The notes: generated by a model from the sequence alone, not told the origin. A stretch of DNA of 64,000 nucleotides from an uncultured Lachnospiraceae bacterium (GCA_910587155.1 CAJULA010000005.1:89256-153255), one strand, 5' to 3'; positions 43,560 to 51,549 are shown, counted from the first letter of the stretch. Numbers and translations are program-made.

Positions 43560-43697
43560 GGCCCGCATAAGGAAATTTGCTGTCAAGGCAGCATGCGGGC
43601 CGCGCGGCGGGCAGGGAGACAATCTTCCCTGCCCGATTATGCACACGGGCGTCCAGAGGAAGATGTCAGCAAGTGCTGACGGGCGCCCGTCAGGGGC
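43560..43697. repeat. Cluster of palindromes between convergent genes
   Basis: Three strong inverted repeats: GGCCCGCAT/ATGCGGGCC (43560-43601), GGGCAGGGA/TCCCTGCCC (about 43610-43635), and a perfect 18-nt palindrome CTGACGGGCGCCCGTCAG (43676-43693). TCAGCA/TGCTGA (43666-43679) overlaps the last and could compete with it. Read leftward, it follows the methyltransferase stop immediately. Confidence 0.65.
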
Positions 43698-43699
43698 TT

Positions 43700-44560
43700 T
43701 TATTTGCTCCACCTGGCCGATGCGCCGCAGGGGAGGGGGAGACGGCTGGAAGTGACCGGCAGACCGATTTCATCCGCTTCCACCCGGCCGCCGAATTTTT
43801 TTACGATTACCGTGTTGATCATGTATGAGAGGACTGCGGGCTGCAGTCCGGTCGTATAGGAGTTGAGCAGATAAAAAACAGGTGCTTTGGAGAGTACCTG
43901 TGCGGTAAGGCAGAGAAAAGGATAGATGGATTCTTCTATCTTCCATACCTCTCCTTTAGGGCCTCTGCCATAAGATGGCGGATCCAGAATGATACCGTCA
44001 TAGCGGCTGCCGCGGCGGATTTCTCTTTCCACAAATTTTACACAGTCGTCCACAAGCCAGCGGATGGGGGCGCCGGCCAGTCCTGAGGCGGCTGCGTTTT
44101 CTTTTGCCCAGCTGACCATTCCTTTGGAGGCGTCCACATGGGTTACGGCCGCGCCTGCTTTTGCAGCGGCAAGCGTGGCGCCGCCGGTATAGGCGAACAG
44201 GTTCAGGACACGCAGTGGTCTGCGCGCCTGCCGTATTTTTTCACTGATCCATTCCCAGTTGACAGCCTGTTCCGGGAAGAGACCGGTATGTTTGAATTTA
44301 AAAGGTTTTAAGTGGAATTGCAGTTCCCGGTAATGAATGGTCCATTCATCTGGCAGATGAGAGAATTCCCAGTCACCGCCGCCTTTGGAACTGCGGTGAT
44401 AGTGACCATTGGGCTTTTTCCAGCCGGGGAGTTTCCTTTCCGTATGCCATATGACCTGAGGATCAGGTCTGATCAGGACATAGTCACCCCAGCGCTCCAG
44501 TTTTTCTCCCCGGGAGGTATCCAGTACTTCGTATTCTTTCCAGCTTTCTGCAATCCACAT
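43700..44560 (-). CDS. Class I SAM methyltransferase, 23S rRNA (RlmK/RlmI)-like
   Basis: 286 residues. The C-terminal Rossmann domain has VLNLFAYTGGATLAAAKAG (SAM binding), VDASKGMVSWAKENAAASGL and LDPPSYGRGPKGEVW, where DPPSY is the catalytic motif shared with RlmI/RlmK-type rRNA methyltransferases. The N-terminal part (HLPDEWTIHYRELQFHL, then HTGLFPEQAVNW) fits the same group. AAGGAG lies 6 nt before ATG 44560. The target base is not predictable from sequence alone. Confidence 0.85.
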   Translation of the reverse strand: MWIAESWKEYEVLDTSRGEKLERWGDYVLIRPDPQVIWHTERKLPGWKKPNGHYHRSSKGGGDWEFSHLPDEWTIHYRELQFHLKPFKFKHTGLFPEQAVNWEWISEKIRQARRPLRVLNLFAYTGGATLAAAKAGAAVTHVDASKGMVSWAKENAAASGLAGAPIRWLVDDCVKFVEREIRRGSRYDGIILDPPSYGRGPKGEVWKIEESIYPFLCLTAQVLSKAPVFYLLNSYTTGLQPAVLSYMINTVIVKKFGGRVEADEIGLPVTSSRLPLPCGASARWSK

Positions 44561-44653
44561 GAAGGGCTCCTTCTCTTTGTCTGTCGGGTTATCACAAAAC
44601 TGCGGACCCGGTTTGCCGGATACGATGCGATCCGTGCCGGGGCCAACATATTA

Positions 44654-44682
44654 TTCATACCATATTATGGGGTCTGATACAA
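44654..44682 (-). promoter_or_regulatory. Possible promoter of the methyltransferase gene
   Basis: Minus strand: TTGTAT at 44682-44677, 17-nt spacer, TATGAA at 44659-44654. It lies just outside the left end of the inverted-repeat element. Confidence 0.45.
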
Positions 44683-44700
44683 GCTGAATATGAGAATTTG

Positions 44701-45099
44701 CGTGACAAACGCATGGGTGAATCAATTGTGACCATAACATGTAGGAAGGACAGAAACTGAAAAAGTTCAGACAGGATCATGGCTTTTGGCCCAGGTATGC
44801 CATCCCGGCTGCTCACCGGGTTGCAGGCATAAGCGGTTCTAAGCACTGCGGCAGCGGATACGGGCAGGCATGCAAACGGCCTCCATGCGCCGTCCGGGCG
44901 CAGGTCGGCCTTTTCCGGACATCCGTGTCCGGAAATTGCAGGAAGAGGCGCAGCGGCAAGAACCGCTAATACCTTACGCAAGGTGAGCCGCCGGGATGGC
45001 ATACCTCTGCCCAAAGATATCGTATCAGAGACTTTTTCAGCTTCTGTCCTGCTGAATGAACGAAATAGTCACAGTTTATTCACGCATGCGTTTGTCGTG
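44701..45099. mobile_element. About 400-bp non-coding inverted-repeat element (MITE-like), full copy
   Basis: The two halves are imperfect inverted copies. Ends: CGTGACAAACGCATG against CATGCGTTTGTCGTG (44701-44715/45085-45099). Inner matches: 44748-44766 against 45031-45049 (18 of 19), GGTATGCCATCCCGG against its complement (44794-44808/44991-45005), AGCGGTTCT (44832-44840/44959-44967), and a central TTTCCGGACA/TGTCCGGAAA hairpin (44912-44935). Near-direct repeats GA(A/G)TTTGCGTGA flank it at 44694 and 45102. No coding frame is convincing. A shortened copy lies at 48715-48792. Mobility is inferred from the repeats. Confidence 0.7.
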
Positions 45100-45159
45100 G
45101 AGAGTTTGCGTGAGGAGTTAAGGGTACATCAATACAGTAAAGTGCTAATACGGAAAGTG

Positions 45160-45189
45160 TTGACGGCAGACTCTTCCCTATATTATAAT
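45160..45189 (+). promoter_or_regulatory. putP promoter
   Basis: TTGACG at 45160-45165, 18-nt spacer, TATAAT at 45184-45189. A leader of about 135 nt precedes the putP start; I see no known riboswitch in it. Confidence 0.75.
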
Positions 45190-45333
45190 GATAGCCTGTG
45201 AGGATGAAAGCTGTAAACTTTATGCAGGCAGCATATGGGATATCGGTGCCGCAGGAAGATATGCGGCGGATATGTGCCTGCGGCTGAAGGTTTGCAGAGG
45301 ATTACAGAGTATGAAAAAATGAGGAGTGAGGAT

Positions 45334-46875
45334 ATGCAGGGATCAATTATGTGGATTCTGGCGGCCTTTGCCATCTATCTGATACTAATGGTAGTTATCG
45401 GCGTGGTCTGTGCCAGAAAAAATGAAAATGCGGAAGACTATTTTCTGGGCGGAAGGAAGTTAAGCGGTGCGGTGGCGGCTCTGTCGGCGCAGGCATCGGA
45501 TATGAGCGGATGGCTTTTGATGGGGCTGCCGGGTTCGGTTTATGCGCTTGGAACCGGGCAGGCATGGATTGCCATCGGTCTGTTTATCGGGACGGTGTGT
45601 AACTGGCTTTTTATTTCCAGGCGTCTGCGTCGGTATACGATCCGCGCAGGTAATGCGCTGACACTGCCGACTTATTTTGAAAACAGATTCCATGACAGGA
45701 AGCGGGTTTTGCTTTTTCTCTCTTCCGTGACCATCGTCGTATTCTTTCTGGTGTATACGGCGTCTGCGCTGGCAGCCGGCGGCAAGTTGTTTAATTCGGT
45801 ATTTGGTATTGAGTATAAGATAGCATTGACGATTGGTGCGGCGGTTATTCTGATCTATACGTTCATGGGTGGTTTTCTGGCCGTGTGTACCACGGATTTC
45901 GTACAGGGGACACTGATGCTGGTGGGACTTTTGGTCGTTCCGCTGATGGCATATGGGATGATAAACGGTAATGTGTCCGATGTGCTGGATGCCAGTGCAG
46001 TAGCGGGCGGCTCTGCGGCTTACCTGAGTCTGATGAGCAATGGCGGGCAGCCTTATGGCATGATGGAGATCATCTCGCAGGTTGCCTGGGGTCTGGGATA
46101 TTGTGGTATGCCCCATATCCTTGTGCGTTTTATGGCTGTCCGGGATGAAAAGGAGCTGAATAAGTCCAAAGGGATTGCCATTGTATGGGTTGCCCTGTCA
46201 CTGGCCTTTGCCTGCATCATCGGTGTGCTTGGCCGTGCCTATCTCTATCCCGGACTTCTGACGGACGGTGCGGAGGAGAAAGTATTTATCGAAATGATTA
46301 TCAAGATGTTTACCGTGGATTATCCTGTTCCGATCATCGGCGGTCTGTTCCTCTGCGGGATTCTGGCGGCGATCATGTCCACGGCGGATTCTCAGCTTCT
46401 GGTGAGTGCCTCCAGTGTGGCAGAGGATATTTTCCGGGGAATCGTCAAAAAGGATGCGGACGATAAGACGGTGCTTCGCATGAGCCGTATTACGGTACTG
46501 GTGATCGCTGTGCTGGCCTATCTCATCGCTCTGAATCCCAACAGTTCCATTATGGGGCTGGTATCCAACGCCTGGGCGGGGCTGGGAGCGGCCTTTGGAC
46601 CGACGGTGCTTTTGTCTCTGTTCTGGAAGCGGACCAACTTCCAGGGAGCGGTAGCAGGGATTGTCACCGGTGCGCTGACGGTGATTGTCTGGGATTACAT
46701 ACCGCTTGCAGGCGGTCAGACGCTGGGGAGCGCGACCGGGCTGTATTCCCTGGCCATCGGTTTTGCACTGAGCCTGCTGGCAATCGTGGCTGTGAGTCTG
46801 GCGACGCCCGCGCCTTCGGCGGAAATGCTGGAAGAGTTTGAGGATGTGGTGAATAACAGGAATATCGGTGCATGA
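45334..46875 (+). CDS. putP: Sodium/proline symporter
   Basis: 513 residues from ATG 45334, with GAGGAG 7 nt upstream; frames to 45319 and 45235 are less likely. About 13 helices of the SSS family. It shows EDYFLGGRKLSGAVAALSAQASDMSGWLLMGLPG, here in two parts (residues about 30-65), typical of PutP, and STADSQLLVSASSVAEDIFR near residue 350, the Na+ site region. It imports proline with Na+. Monocistronic with its own promoter. Confidence 0.9.
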   Translation: MQGSIMWILAAFAIYLILMVVIGVVCARKNENAEDYFLGGRKLSGAVAALSAQASDMSGWLLMGLPGSVYALGTGQAWIAIGLFIGTVCNWLFISRRLRRYTIRAGNALTLPTYFENRFHDRKRVLLFLSSVTIVVFFLVYTASALAAGGKLFNSVFGIEYKIALTIGAAVILIYTFMGGFLAVCTTDFVQGTLMLVGLLVVPLMAYGMINGNVSDVLDASAVAGGSAAYLSLMSNGGQPYGMMEIISQVAWGLGYCGMPHILVRFMAVRDEKELNKSKGIAIVWVALSLAFACIIGVLGRAYLYPGLLTDGAEEKVFIEMIIKMFTVDYPVPIIGGLFLCGILAAIMSTADSQLLVSASSVAEDIFRGIVKKDADDKTVLRMSRITVLVIAVLAYLIALNPNSSIMGLVSNAWAGLGAAFGPTVLLSLFWKRTNFQGAVAGIVTGALTVIVWDYIPLAGGQTLGSATGLYSLAIGFALSLLAIVAVSLATPAPSAEMLEEFEDVVNNRNIGA

Positions 46876-46880
46876 TAAGA

Positions 46881-46918
46881 TTGAAAGAAAATCTTTCAAC
46901 TTTGACTTGAGAGTCAAA
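46881..46918. other. Two small hairpins before the next ribosome site
   Basis: TTGAAAGA/TCTTTCAA (46881-46899) and TTTGAC/GTCAAA (46901-46918) lie between putP and the GGAGG at 46922. No long T-run; they may set mRNA ends or translation level. Confidence 0.45.
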
Positions 46919-46932
46919 AACGGAGGAAAACT

Positions 46933-47826
46933 ATAGTCAGGAAGGCAAAGGAAGTCATAGCGTATGGTATTTTTGGTTTTTTCTTAATTATTATGATTTT
47001 GCTTATCATATTTGCCGTGAGGCAGCGGGCGGTATGTCTCAGTGACGGTAATCTGTATGCCGCGGGAAACTGTCTGAAGCTTGGAATTTTTTCCACTGTT
47101 TTTGCGTTTGTACTTGTTGTAGCCATGATCTGGACGTGGAAAAGGAGCCGCCGGGCGGAAAAGCTGCTCAAGGAAGCAAAGCCCAAATGGGCTTCGCCGA
47201 TATTTGAGGCCTGGTATGTACAGGAAATGAAAGAATTGGAAAGAATGTTTGGCAAGGGCAGGGTCATTGGCCTTGTAGCGATTGTACTGATAATTTTCCA
47301 TATGTGGCCCGTCGTTTACCTGTTGCTGGATGATGGTATGAATGCTATGACTCTTTTCAGTATGTCGGTTGCCATATGCATAATTTTTCTTGTGTATTAC
47401 ATAACAGACTATGTACGAAAGTATATCCGGCCGCTGGATGCATCTATTCTTAGGGTTTTGTCAGATATTTCTTCTCAGGAAAATTTTGCCGGACAGATAT
47501 CCGGGGCGGACAGACTTACCTGTATGACAGGAAGCGCATGGATTTCACCGGATTTTTGCTATGTCCGTCAGCCTGGTAAAAGCTGTATTATAAAAATGGC
47601 ACAAATAGAGAAAGTGATTCTGAAACGGACGATGTATGCAGTAGGCGGACTGCGGCATGTCCATTTCCGCACATGCTACGTGATGGAGTTTTTTCGGGAC
47701 AGCCATAAGAGAAAACCTTTCTGGGCAATGTATTTTGCGAAGAAAGAAGAACTGGATCATGCCGTTTCCATGTTTCAGATAACAAATCTTCCCCAGTCGA
47801 AAATTCAGGATGAAATTCGCCATTAA
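46933..47826 (+). CDS. Membrane protein of unknown function, probable AUA start
   Basis: The frame has no ATG, GTG or TTG before 46993, but a perfect GGAGG at 46922-46926 lies 6 nt before an in-frame ATA at 46933. Starting there gives 297 residues with a basic start (VRKAKE) and a complete first helix (IAYGIFGFFLIIMILLIIFAV); starting at ATG 46993 would cut that helix and has no ribosome site. Three more helices follow (about 55-75, 115-135, 145-165), then a soluble C-terminal domain of about 130 residues. No family recognised. The start could be a true AUA start or a mutated ATG. Confidence 0.55.
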   Translation: MVRKAKEVIAYGIFGFFLIIMILLIIFAVRQRAVCLSDGNLYAAGNCLKLGIFSTVFAFVLVVAMIWTWKRSRRAEKLLKEAKPKWASPIFEAWYVQEMKELERMFGKGRVIGLVAIVLIIFHMWPVVYLLLDDGMNAMTLFSMSVAICIIFLVYYITDYVRKYIRPLDASILRVLSDISSQENFAGQISGADRLTCMTGSAWISPDFCYVRQPGKSCIIKMAQIEKVILKRTMYAVGGLRHVHFRTCYVMEFFRDSHKRKPFWAMYFAKKEELDHAVSMFQITNLPQSKIQDEIRH

Positions 47827-47850
47827 GCTTTATAAAAATTTATATAGGGC

Positions 47851-47879
47851 TTGACAAACGAATTTCTTTATGTTAGCTT
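47851..47879 (+). promoter_or_regulatory. Promoter of the MATE leader
   Basis: TTGACA at 47851-47856, 17-nt spacer, TAGCTT at 47874-47879 with TG just before it (extended -10). Confidence 0.6.
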
Positions 47880-47891
47880 AGACAACAGTTA

Positions 47892-48024
47892 TCGGAGGAC
47901 TTATAAGCGTAAGTATAAGACCGGATAAGATAGCGGACACACGGTTTGTCGGAGGGTTACTCTTGCGTATGAGAGTGCCGGATAAGAAAACCGTTCCTGT
48001 TCGTTTTTCTTATCCGGTTTTTTA
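47892..48024 (+). promoter_or_regulatory. Attenuator leader with two repeat motifs before the MATE remnant
   Basis: Two similar units: TCGGAGG, a small hairpin with GCGTA in the loop, then CCGGATAAGA (47892-47930 and 47949-47987). The second CCGGATAAGA is also the left arm of a terminator. Either copy can pair with TCTTATCCGG at 48008-48017, so alternate folds are possible. I could not assign it to a known riboswitch class. Confidence 0.6.
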
Positions 48025-48052
48025 TTTGCCAAAAAAGAGGAAAAGACGATGA
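47969..48052 (+). CDS. 27-codon leader peptide overlapping the terminator and the MATE start
   Basis: ATG 47969 follows CGGAGGG by 12 nt. The frame reads MRVPDKKTVPVRF, then SYPVFYLPKKRKRR and stops at TGA 48050-48052, overlapping the MATE start as ATGA. It runs through both arms of the terminator at 47978-48024, so ribosome position would control folding. Rich in Lys, Arg, Pro and Val. Likely a regulatory peptide for drug- or stress-induced readthrough; not verified. Confidence 0.5.
   Translation: MRVPDKKTVPVRFSYPVFYLPKKRKRR
47978..48024 (+). terminator. Strong intrinsic terminator inside the leader
   Basis: CCGGATAAGAAAA (47978-47990) pairs with TTTTCTTATCCGG (48005-48017), followed by seven T bases. 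Confidence 0.85.
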
Positions 48053-48654
48053 ATTTGCTAAGTGGAAACATCAAACCAATCTATTTCAAGTATTTGTCTG
48101 CTGCCTTTGGAAGTGCAATGATTACTTTGGTATATTCACTTGTAGATATGGCAATGGTAGGACAATATCAAGGCCCGGACGGAACTGCGGCATTAGTTGT
48201 GATCGCCCCTGTATGGAATATTATTTACAGTCCGGAGCTTCTTATGGGAATTGGCGGTTCTGTCATTTTTGCTTTCGTGTCATGGGCGGCAATTCTGTTT
48301 TTTGACAAATCAATCCTGTTGTTTTTCGGTGCGGGGCTTGCCACGGCTGCTGGTGCCGGGATTTCCCTTGTGGTTATGCTTTCCCATTTTTTGTCTAAGA
48401 AAAATACGCTTTCTTTCCGAAAACCGACTAAAATTGCGGAAAAACTATGGGAAATATCGGTGACTGGCTTCCCGACATTTTTTATTGATATTGCAATGGG
48501 AATTCTGACAGTGCTTCAGATTATGAAGTATTTAGGCAGTAATGCACTTGCTGTCTATGGCCCGGTTATCAATGTAAGTACGGTTGTCCAGTGCTGCGCT
48601 TATAGTGTGGGGCAGGCTGCGCAGCCGATTATTTCCATCAATTTCATTCCTTAA
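48049..48654 (+). pseudogene. MATE efflux transporter remnant with internal deletions
   Basis: An open frame of 201 residues where MATE transporters have about 450. It begins normally (NIKPIYFKYLSAAFGSAMITLVYSLVDMAMVGQY split here in two, residues 7-40) and keeps GIGGSVIF. It then jumps to SWAAILFFDKSILLFFG and straight to AGLATAAGAGISLVVMLSHF, skipping the helices normally between them, and stops after QPIISINFIP, losing the second half. The deletions are in frame, so a short protein may still be made but is unlikely to transport. The short copy of the inverted-repeat element follows 60 bp later. Confidence 0.8.
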
Positions 48655-48714
48655 AAGGCCATGACAGTAACGGTTATAGTCTTTTTTCATGCGGTAATTA
48701 CCATAAGCCTCGAA

Positions 48715-48792
48715 GGACAGAAACTTTTTCAGCCTCTGTCCTGCTGACATGAACGAAATGCTCACAGTTTATTCGTTCCTGCGATTGTCGTG
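48715..48792. repeat. Short copy of the inverted-repeat element
   Basis: From GGACAGAAA to GTCGTG it closely matches the right arm of the element at 44701-45099 (ACTTTTTCAGC(C/T)TCTGTCCTGCTG, then ATGAACGAAAT and CACAGTTTATTC). The interior and most of the left arm are missing. A promoter (48811) lies 19 bp beyond it. Confidence 0.7.
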
Positions 48793-48810
48793 TGCGGAAA
48801 AAATTAGTAG

Positions 48811-48838
48811 TTGACAAACTCGGATAATGTGATATGAT
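48811..48838 (+). promoter_or_regulatory. LacI-family gene promoter P1
   Basis: TTGACA at 48811-48816, 16-nt spacer, TATGAT at 48833-48838. Operator 1 lies about 50 bp downstream. The gap 48655-49100 holds no gene apart from these control sites. Confidence 0.7.
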
Positions 48839-48885
48839 AAATACATCGAAACTGTTACATAAAAGTTTTATTTTTTTACCCGGGA

Positions 48886-48901
48886 AGGGGAACGTTCCCC
48901 T
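48886..48901. promoter_or_regulatory. Operator 1, perfect 16-nt palindrome
   Basis: AGGGGAACGTTCCCCT. The central AACGTT is typical of LacI-family operators with a CpG at the dyad. Likely bound by the product of the gene at 49101. Confidence 0.65.
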
Positions 48902-48936
48902 ACTTAAAAATCGGAAACGGAGGGAAGGCGCAGCAG

Positions 48937-48965
48937 TTGCCATAGGTATCATATTGTGCTAAAAT
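48937..48965 (+). promoter_or_regulatory. LacI-family gene promoter P2
   Basis: TTGCCA at 48937-48942, 17-nt spacer, TAAAAT at 48960-48965. It lies between the two operators. Confidence 0.6.
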
Positions 48966-49007
48966 AAAGAAGGAGGAAGATACTTCCTTATAATTTTTCA
49001 CTGAATA

Positions 49008-49021
49008 GGGGAACGTTACCC
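49008..49021. promoter_or_regulatory. Operator 2, near-perfect copy
   Basis: GGGGAACGTTACCC, one base short of the palindrome in operator 1. The centres of the two sites are 121 bp apart, about 11.5 helical turns, and they flank P2. Confidence 0.6.
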
Positions 49022-49100
49022 GTCAAAATATGTGAAAAATAAGGATACAATCGAAATTAATTGGAATAATTGCACAATAAAAGAAAAAGGAGAGGACAGT

Positions 49101-50123
49101 ATGGCAACAATTATTGATGTGGCAAAGATGGCGAGGGTTTCCAAAACTTCTGTATCCAGATATCTGAACAGTCAGGAACAGGGGCATATGTCGGAGGATA
49201 CCAAACAGCGGATCCAGGATGCGATAGATAAGCTGGATTATAAACCGAGCAACATTGCCAGGAGCCTGAAGGGAAAATCAACCAATGTAATCGGTGTGGT
49301 TGTCAATGATATGGGAAATCCGTTCTTCGTGCAGATGATACGTGGCATCGAGATGGAAATCAAAGATTATGAGTATAACATTCTCATTTGTGACAGCTAT
49401 ATGAGCGTACAAAAAGAAATTGAGTCTCTGCAAATGCTCAGGCAGCGGCAGATTGACGGGATATTGCTGATTGGCATGAATATGCCGGTGGATCATCTGG
49501 AAAAAATGAGTTTACAGGCTCCTGTCGTACTTCTGGAAAGGGATGCCGGAGGCACCTCGTTCCCATCAGTAAAAATTGATAACCGTATGGGAGGATATGA
49601 GGCAGTAAAACATCTGATCCAACAGGGACATAAACGGATCGCACATGTCACGGGAAATATGCAGTCCAGCATTGCGCGGGAGCGACTGCAGGCATACAGG
49701 GACTGTATGCGTGAACAGGGACTGGAAGTCAGAGAGGCCTATCAGGTCGAAGGCCGCTATGACATTGCCAGCGGTTATGCTGGCTTAAAGCAGCTAATGG
49801 AGCTGGAAGAGCCGCCGACGGCAGTCTTTTGCGCCAATGATATGATGGCGATCGGTGCGATCCGCTATCTGCTGGAATACGGTTACAGAATACCGGAGGA
49901 TGTGGCAATCGTAGGGTATGACGATATCGAAGTAGCGTCTATGGTGACACCGTCTCTGACTACGGTGAGGCAGCCGATTCTGGAGCTTGCCAAACTGGCT
50001 ACCAGGATCCTGTTGCATAAGATGCAAAAGGTTTCCATTGATGGAGAATTGGCACGACTTTCCGAAATGAAGGCGGAACTGATTGTGCGGAAATCGTCTT
50101 CCATTCCGAGAAATGAGCCGTAG
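49101..50123 (+). CDS. LacI/PurR family transcription regulator
   Basis: 340 residues from ATG 49101 (AAGGAGAGG upstream; the frame to 49032 lacks one). The helix-turn-helix is TIIDVAKMARVSKTSVSRYLN with the hinge KLDYKPSNIARSLKGKSTN. The periplasmic-binding-like core shows IGVVVNDMGNPFFVQMIRG, VFCANDMMAIGAI and VAIVGYDDIEVASMVTPSLTTV. It likely binds the two AACGTT operators upstream, regulating itself and the peptidase and ribose-type ABC genes downstream. The inducer is unknown, probably a sugar or sugar conjugate. Confidence 0.9.
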   Translation: MATIIDVAKMARVSKTSVSRYLNSQEQGHMSEDTKQRIQDAIDKLDYKPSNIARSLKGKSTNVIGVVVNDMGNPFFVQMIRGIEMEIKDYEYNILICDSYMSVQKEIESLQMLRQRQIDGILLIGMNMPVDHLEKMSLQAPVVLLERDAGGTSFPSVKIDNRMGGYEAVKHLIQQGHKRIAHVTGNMQSSIARERLQAYRDCMREQGLEVREAYQVEGRYDIASGYAGLKQLMELEEPPTAVFCANDMMAIGAIRYLLEYGYRIPEDVAIVGYDDIEVASMVTPSLTTVRQPILELAKLATRILLHKMQKVSIDGELARLSEMKAELIVRKSSSIPRNEP

Positions 50124-50222
50124 ACTGTGAAGCAGACGGAAGAACAGTTTCCTTTGGTTTTTGCCGGGATCGCAGTGATCTGTTTCTGCTCCACTGCCTT
50201 GGGGATTGAAAGGAAAAGAGAG

Positions 50223-51339
50223 ATGTATGATGAAACGTATGAGGAAATGAAGGAGAACTGGAAGCGGATTCTTGACTTCGGACCAAAACCATTTGGTTCT
50301 CCGGCGCTTTCGGCGAGCAGCCTTTATCTGGAAAAAGTGTTGCGGGCGATTACAGGCAATGCCTGTCGGGATATCTATAAGAGAAAAGCCTGGGGCGCCG
50401 GAACATGGAGGCTGGAGACAGTCGGGGAGGACAAACGTATTTTGGAGAGCTATCTGTTTCTGGGAAGCGGCGCTTCTGCAGGTTTTGAAGGAACACTCCG
50501 ATATGCAGGGCACAACAGGGTATGGGATATGTATGTCTGGGACCGGTACAGTGTTGTGGACACAGAGGAAAAAATACTGGCTTACATAACTGTCCGCGGC
50601 AACGGGGAAGCGATCCCCCAGATGCTGTTTACTGGCTACAGCGAGCTTCCACATTTTATCGTGGGAGCGGAAGAAACGGAATTTTTTGCAAAGGCATGTG
50701 AGGAAGGGCTGCGGTTCAGAGGATTTGCCGAAGCGAAATGGCAGGAAGATGCAGACTGTATTGACGTGGTCGGGACGATTGGCAGCGGCAGCAGGAAGAT
50801 TATTATATGCGGACATTATGATACGGTGTATTCCACACCGGGTGCCTATGATAATGCCGCCGGGACGGCAGTTGTACTGGAGCTGGCGAGACGGCTGAAA
50901 AAAGTATGAAAGTGAGTTTGCGATACAGATATTGTTAACGGATGGGGAAGAATTTGGCTTGCAGGGGGCAAAGGCGAGATGCGAATCGGGCAAAGACGAC
51001 GATGCCGTATTTGTGCTGAATATAGACGGCGTAGGCAGGGACAGTGTGCTGGAGGTATGGAGCGGCCCCGAACCTGTAGAGAGAACGATCAGACAATGCC
51101 TGTCAAAAAGCCCGGAATCATTTCAGGCCATTTATAAGTGTCCGCCCCCGCCGGGCAGCGATCATGCCCCCTATTTTGACAAAGGGATTCCGGTCTGTAT
51201 GCTTACGTTTAACGATCAGGGTATCCTGCATTCACCGAAGGATATCTATGAGGAGAGTAAGCTGGATAATATGGCCGTTATGGTAAGACTTTCGCTGGAT
51301 TTATTGGAACAGATGGAGATCATTCGAAAGAAAGGGTAA
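50223..51339 (+). pseudogene. M28 family peptidase broken by a frameshift
   Basis: The first frame runs from ATG 50223 to TGA 50907-50909 and holds ICGHYDTVYSTPGAYDNAAGTA with the first zinc ligands (His, Asp). The rest lies in the +1 frame: YESEFAIQILLTDGEEFGL, LNIDGVGRDS and PGSDHAPYFDKGIP carry the remaining ligands. Removing one A from the A6 run at 50898-50903 restores a continuous M28 peptidase of about 370 residues. Without a frameshift event the enzyme is inactive. It follows the LacI gene and may belong to its regulon. Confidence 0.8.
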
Positions 51340-51342
51340 CAA

Positions 51343-51549
51343 AAAAACAGCAGCAGCACGGAAAGTGCATGGAACGAGGCAGGGGCGCGAAAGCGTACAT
51401 GAGTCGTTCCGGGAGAAGATGTACTTGGAGGGCGGCTGCGGAACTTAAAAACAGCAGCAGCACGGAAAGTGCATGGAACGAGGCAGGGACGCGAAGCGTA
51501 CATGAGTCGTTCCGGGAGAAGATGTACTTGGAGGGCGGCTGCGGAACTT
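51343..51549 (+). repeat. Two tandem copies of a 104-bp unit
   Basis: Copies at 51343-51446 and 51447-51549 differ at only two places: a G/A change and an A deletion in the short CGCGAA(A)GCG part. Each can fold: GCAC/GTGC, then GGAACGA/TCGTTCC enclosing a long loop. The unit ends GCGGAACTT and the second copy runs into the ribosome site of the binding-protein gene. A trace, GCGGAACTGGAATAGGAG, recurs before rbsD. Confidence 0.85.

Noticed and set aside
44655..45014. A 119-codon minus-strand gene in the inverted-repeat element
   Set aside because: The frame lies across both arms of the palindromic element and has no ribosome site or recognisable protein pattern.
47892..47990. Guanidine-II (mini-ykkC) riboswitch before a MATE gene
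   Set aside because: Two hairpins are present but the loops read GCGTA, not the ACGR loops of that class.
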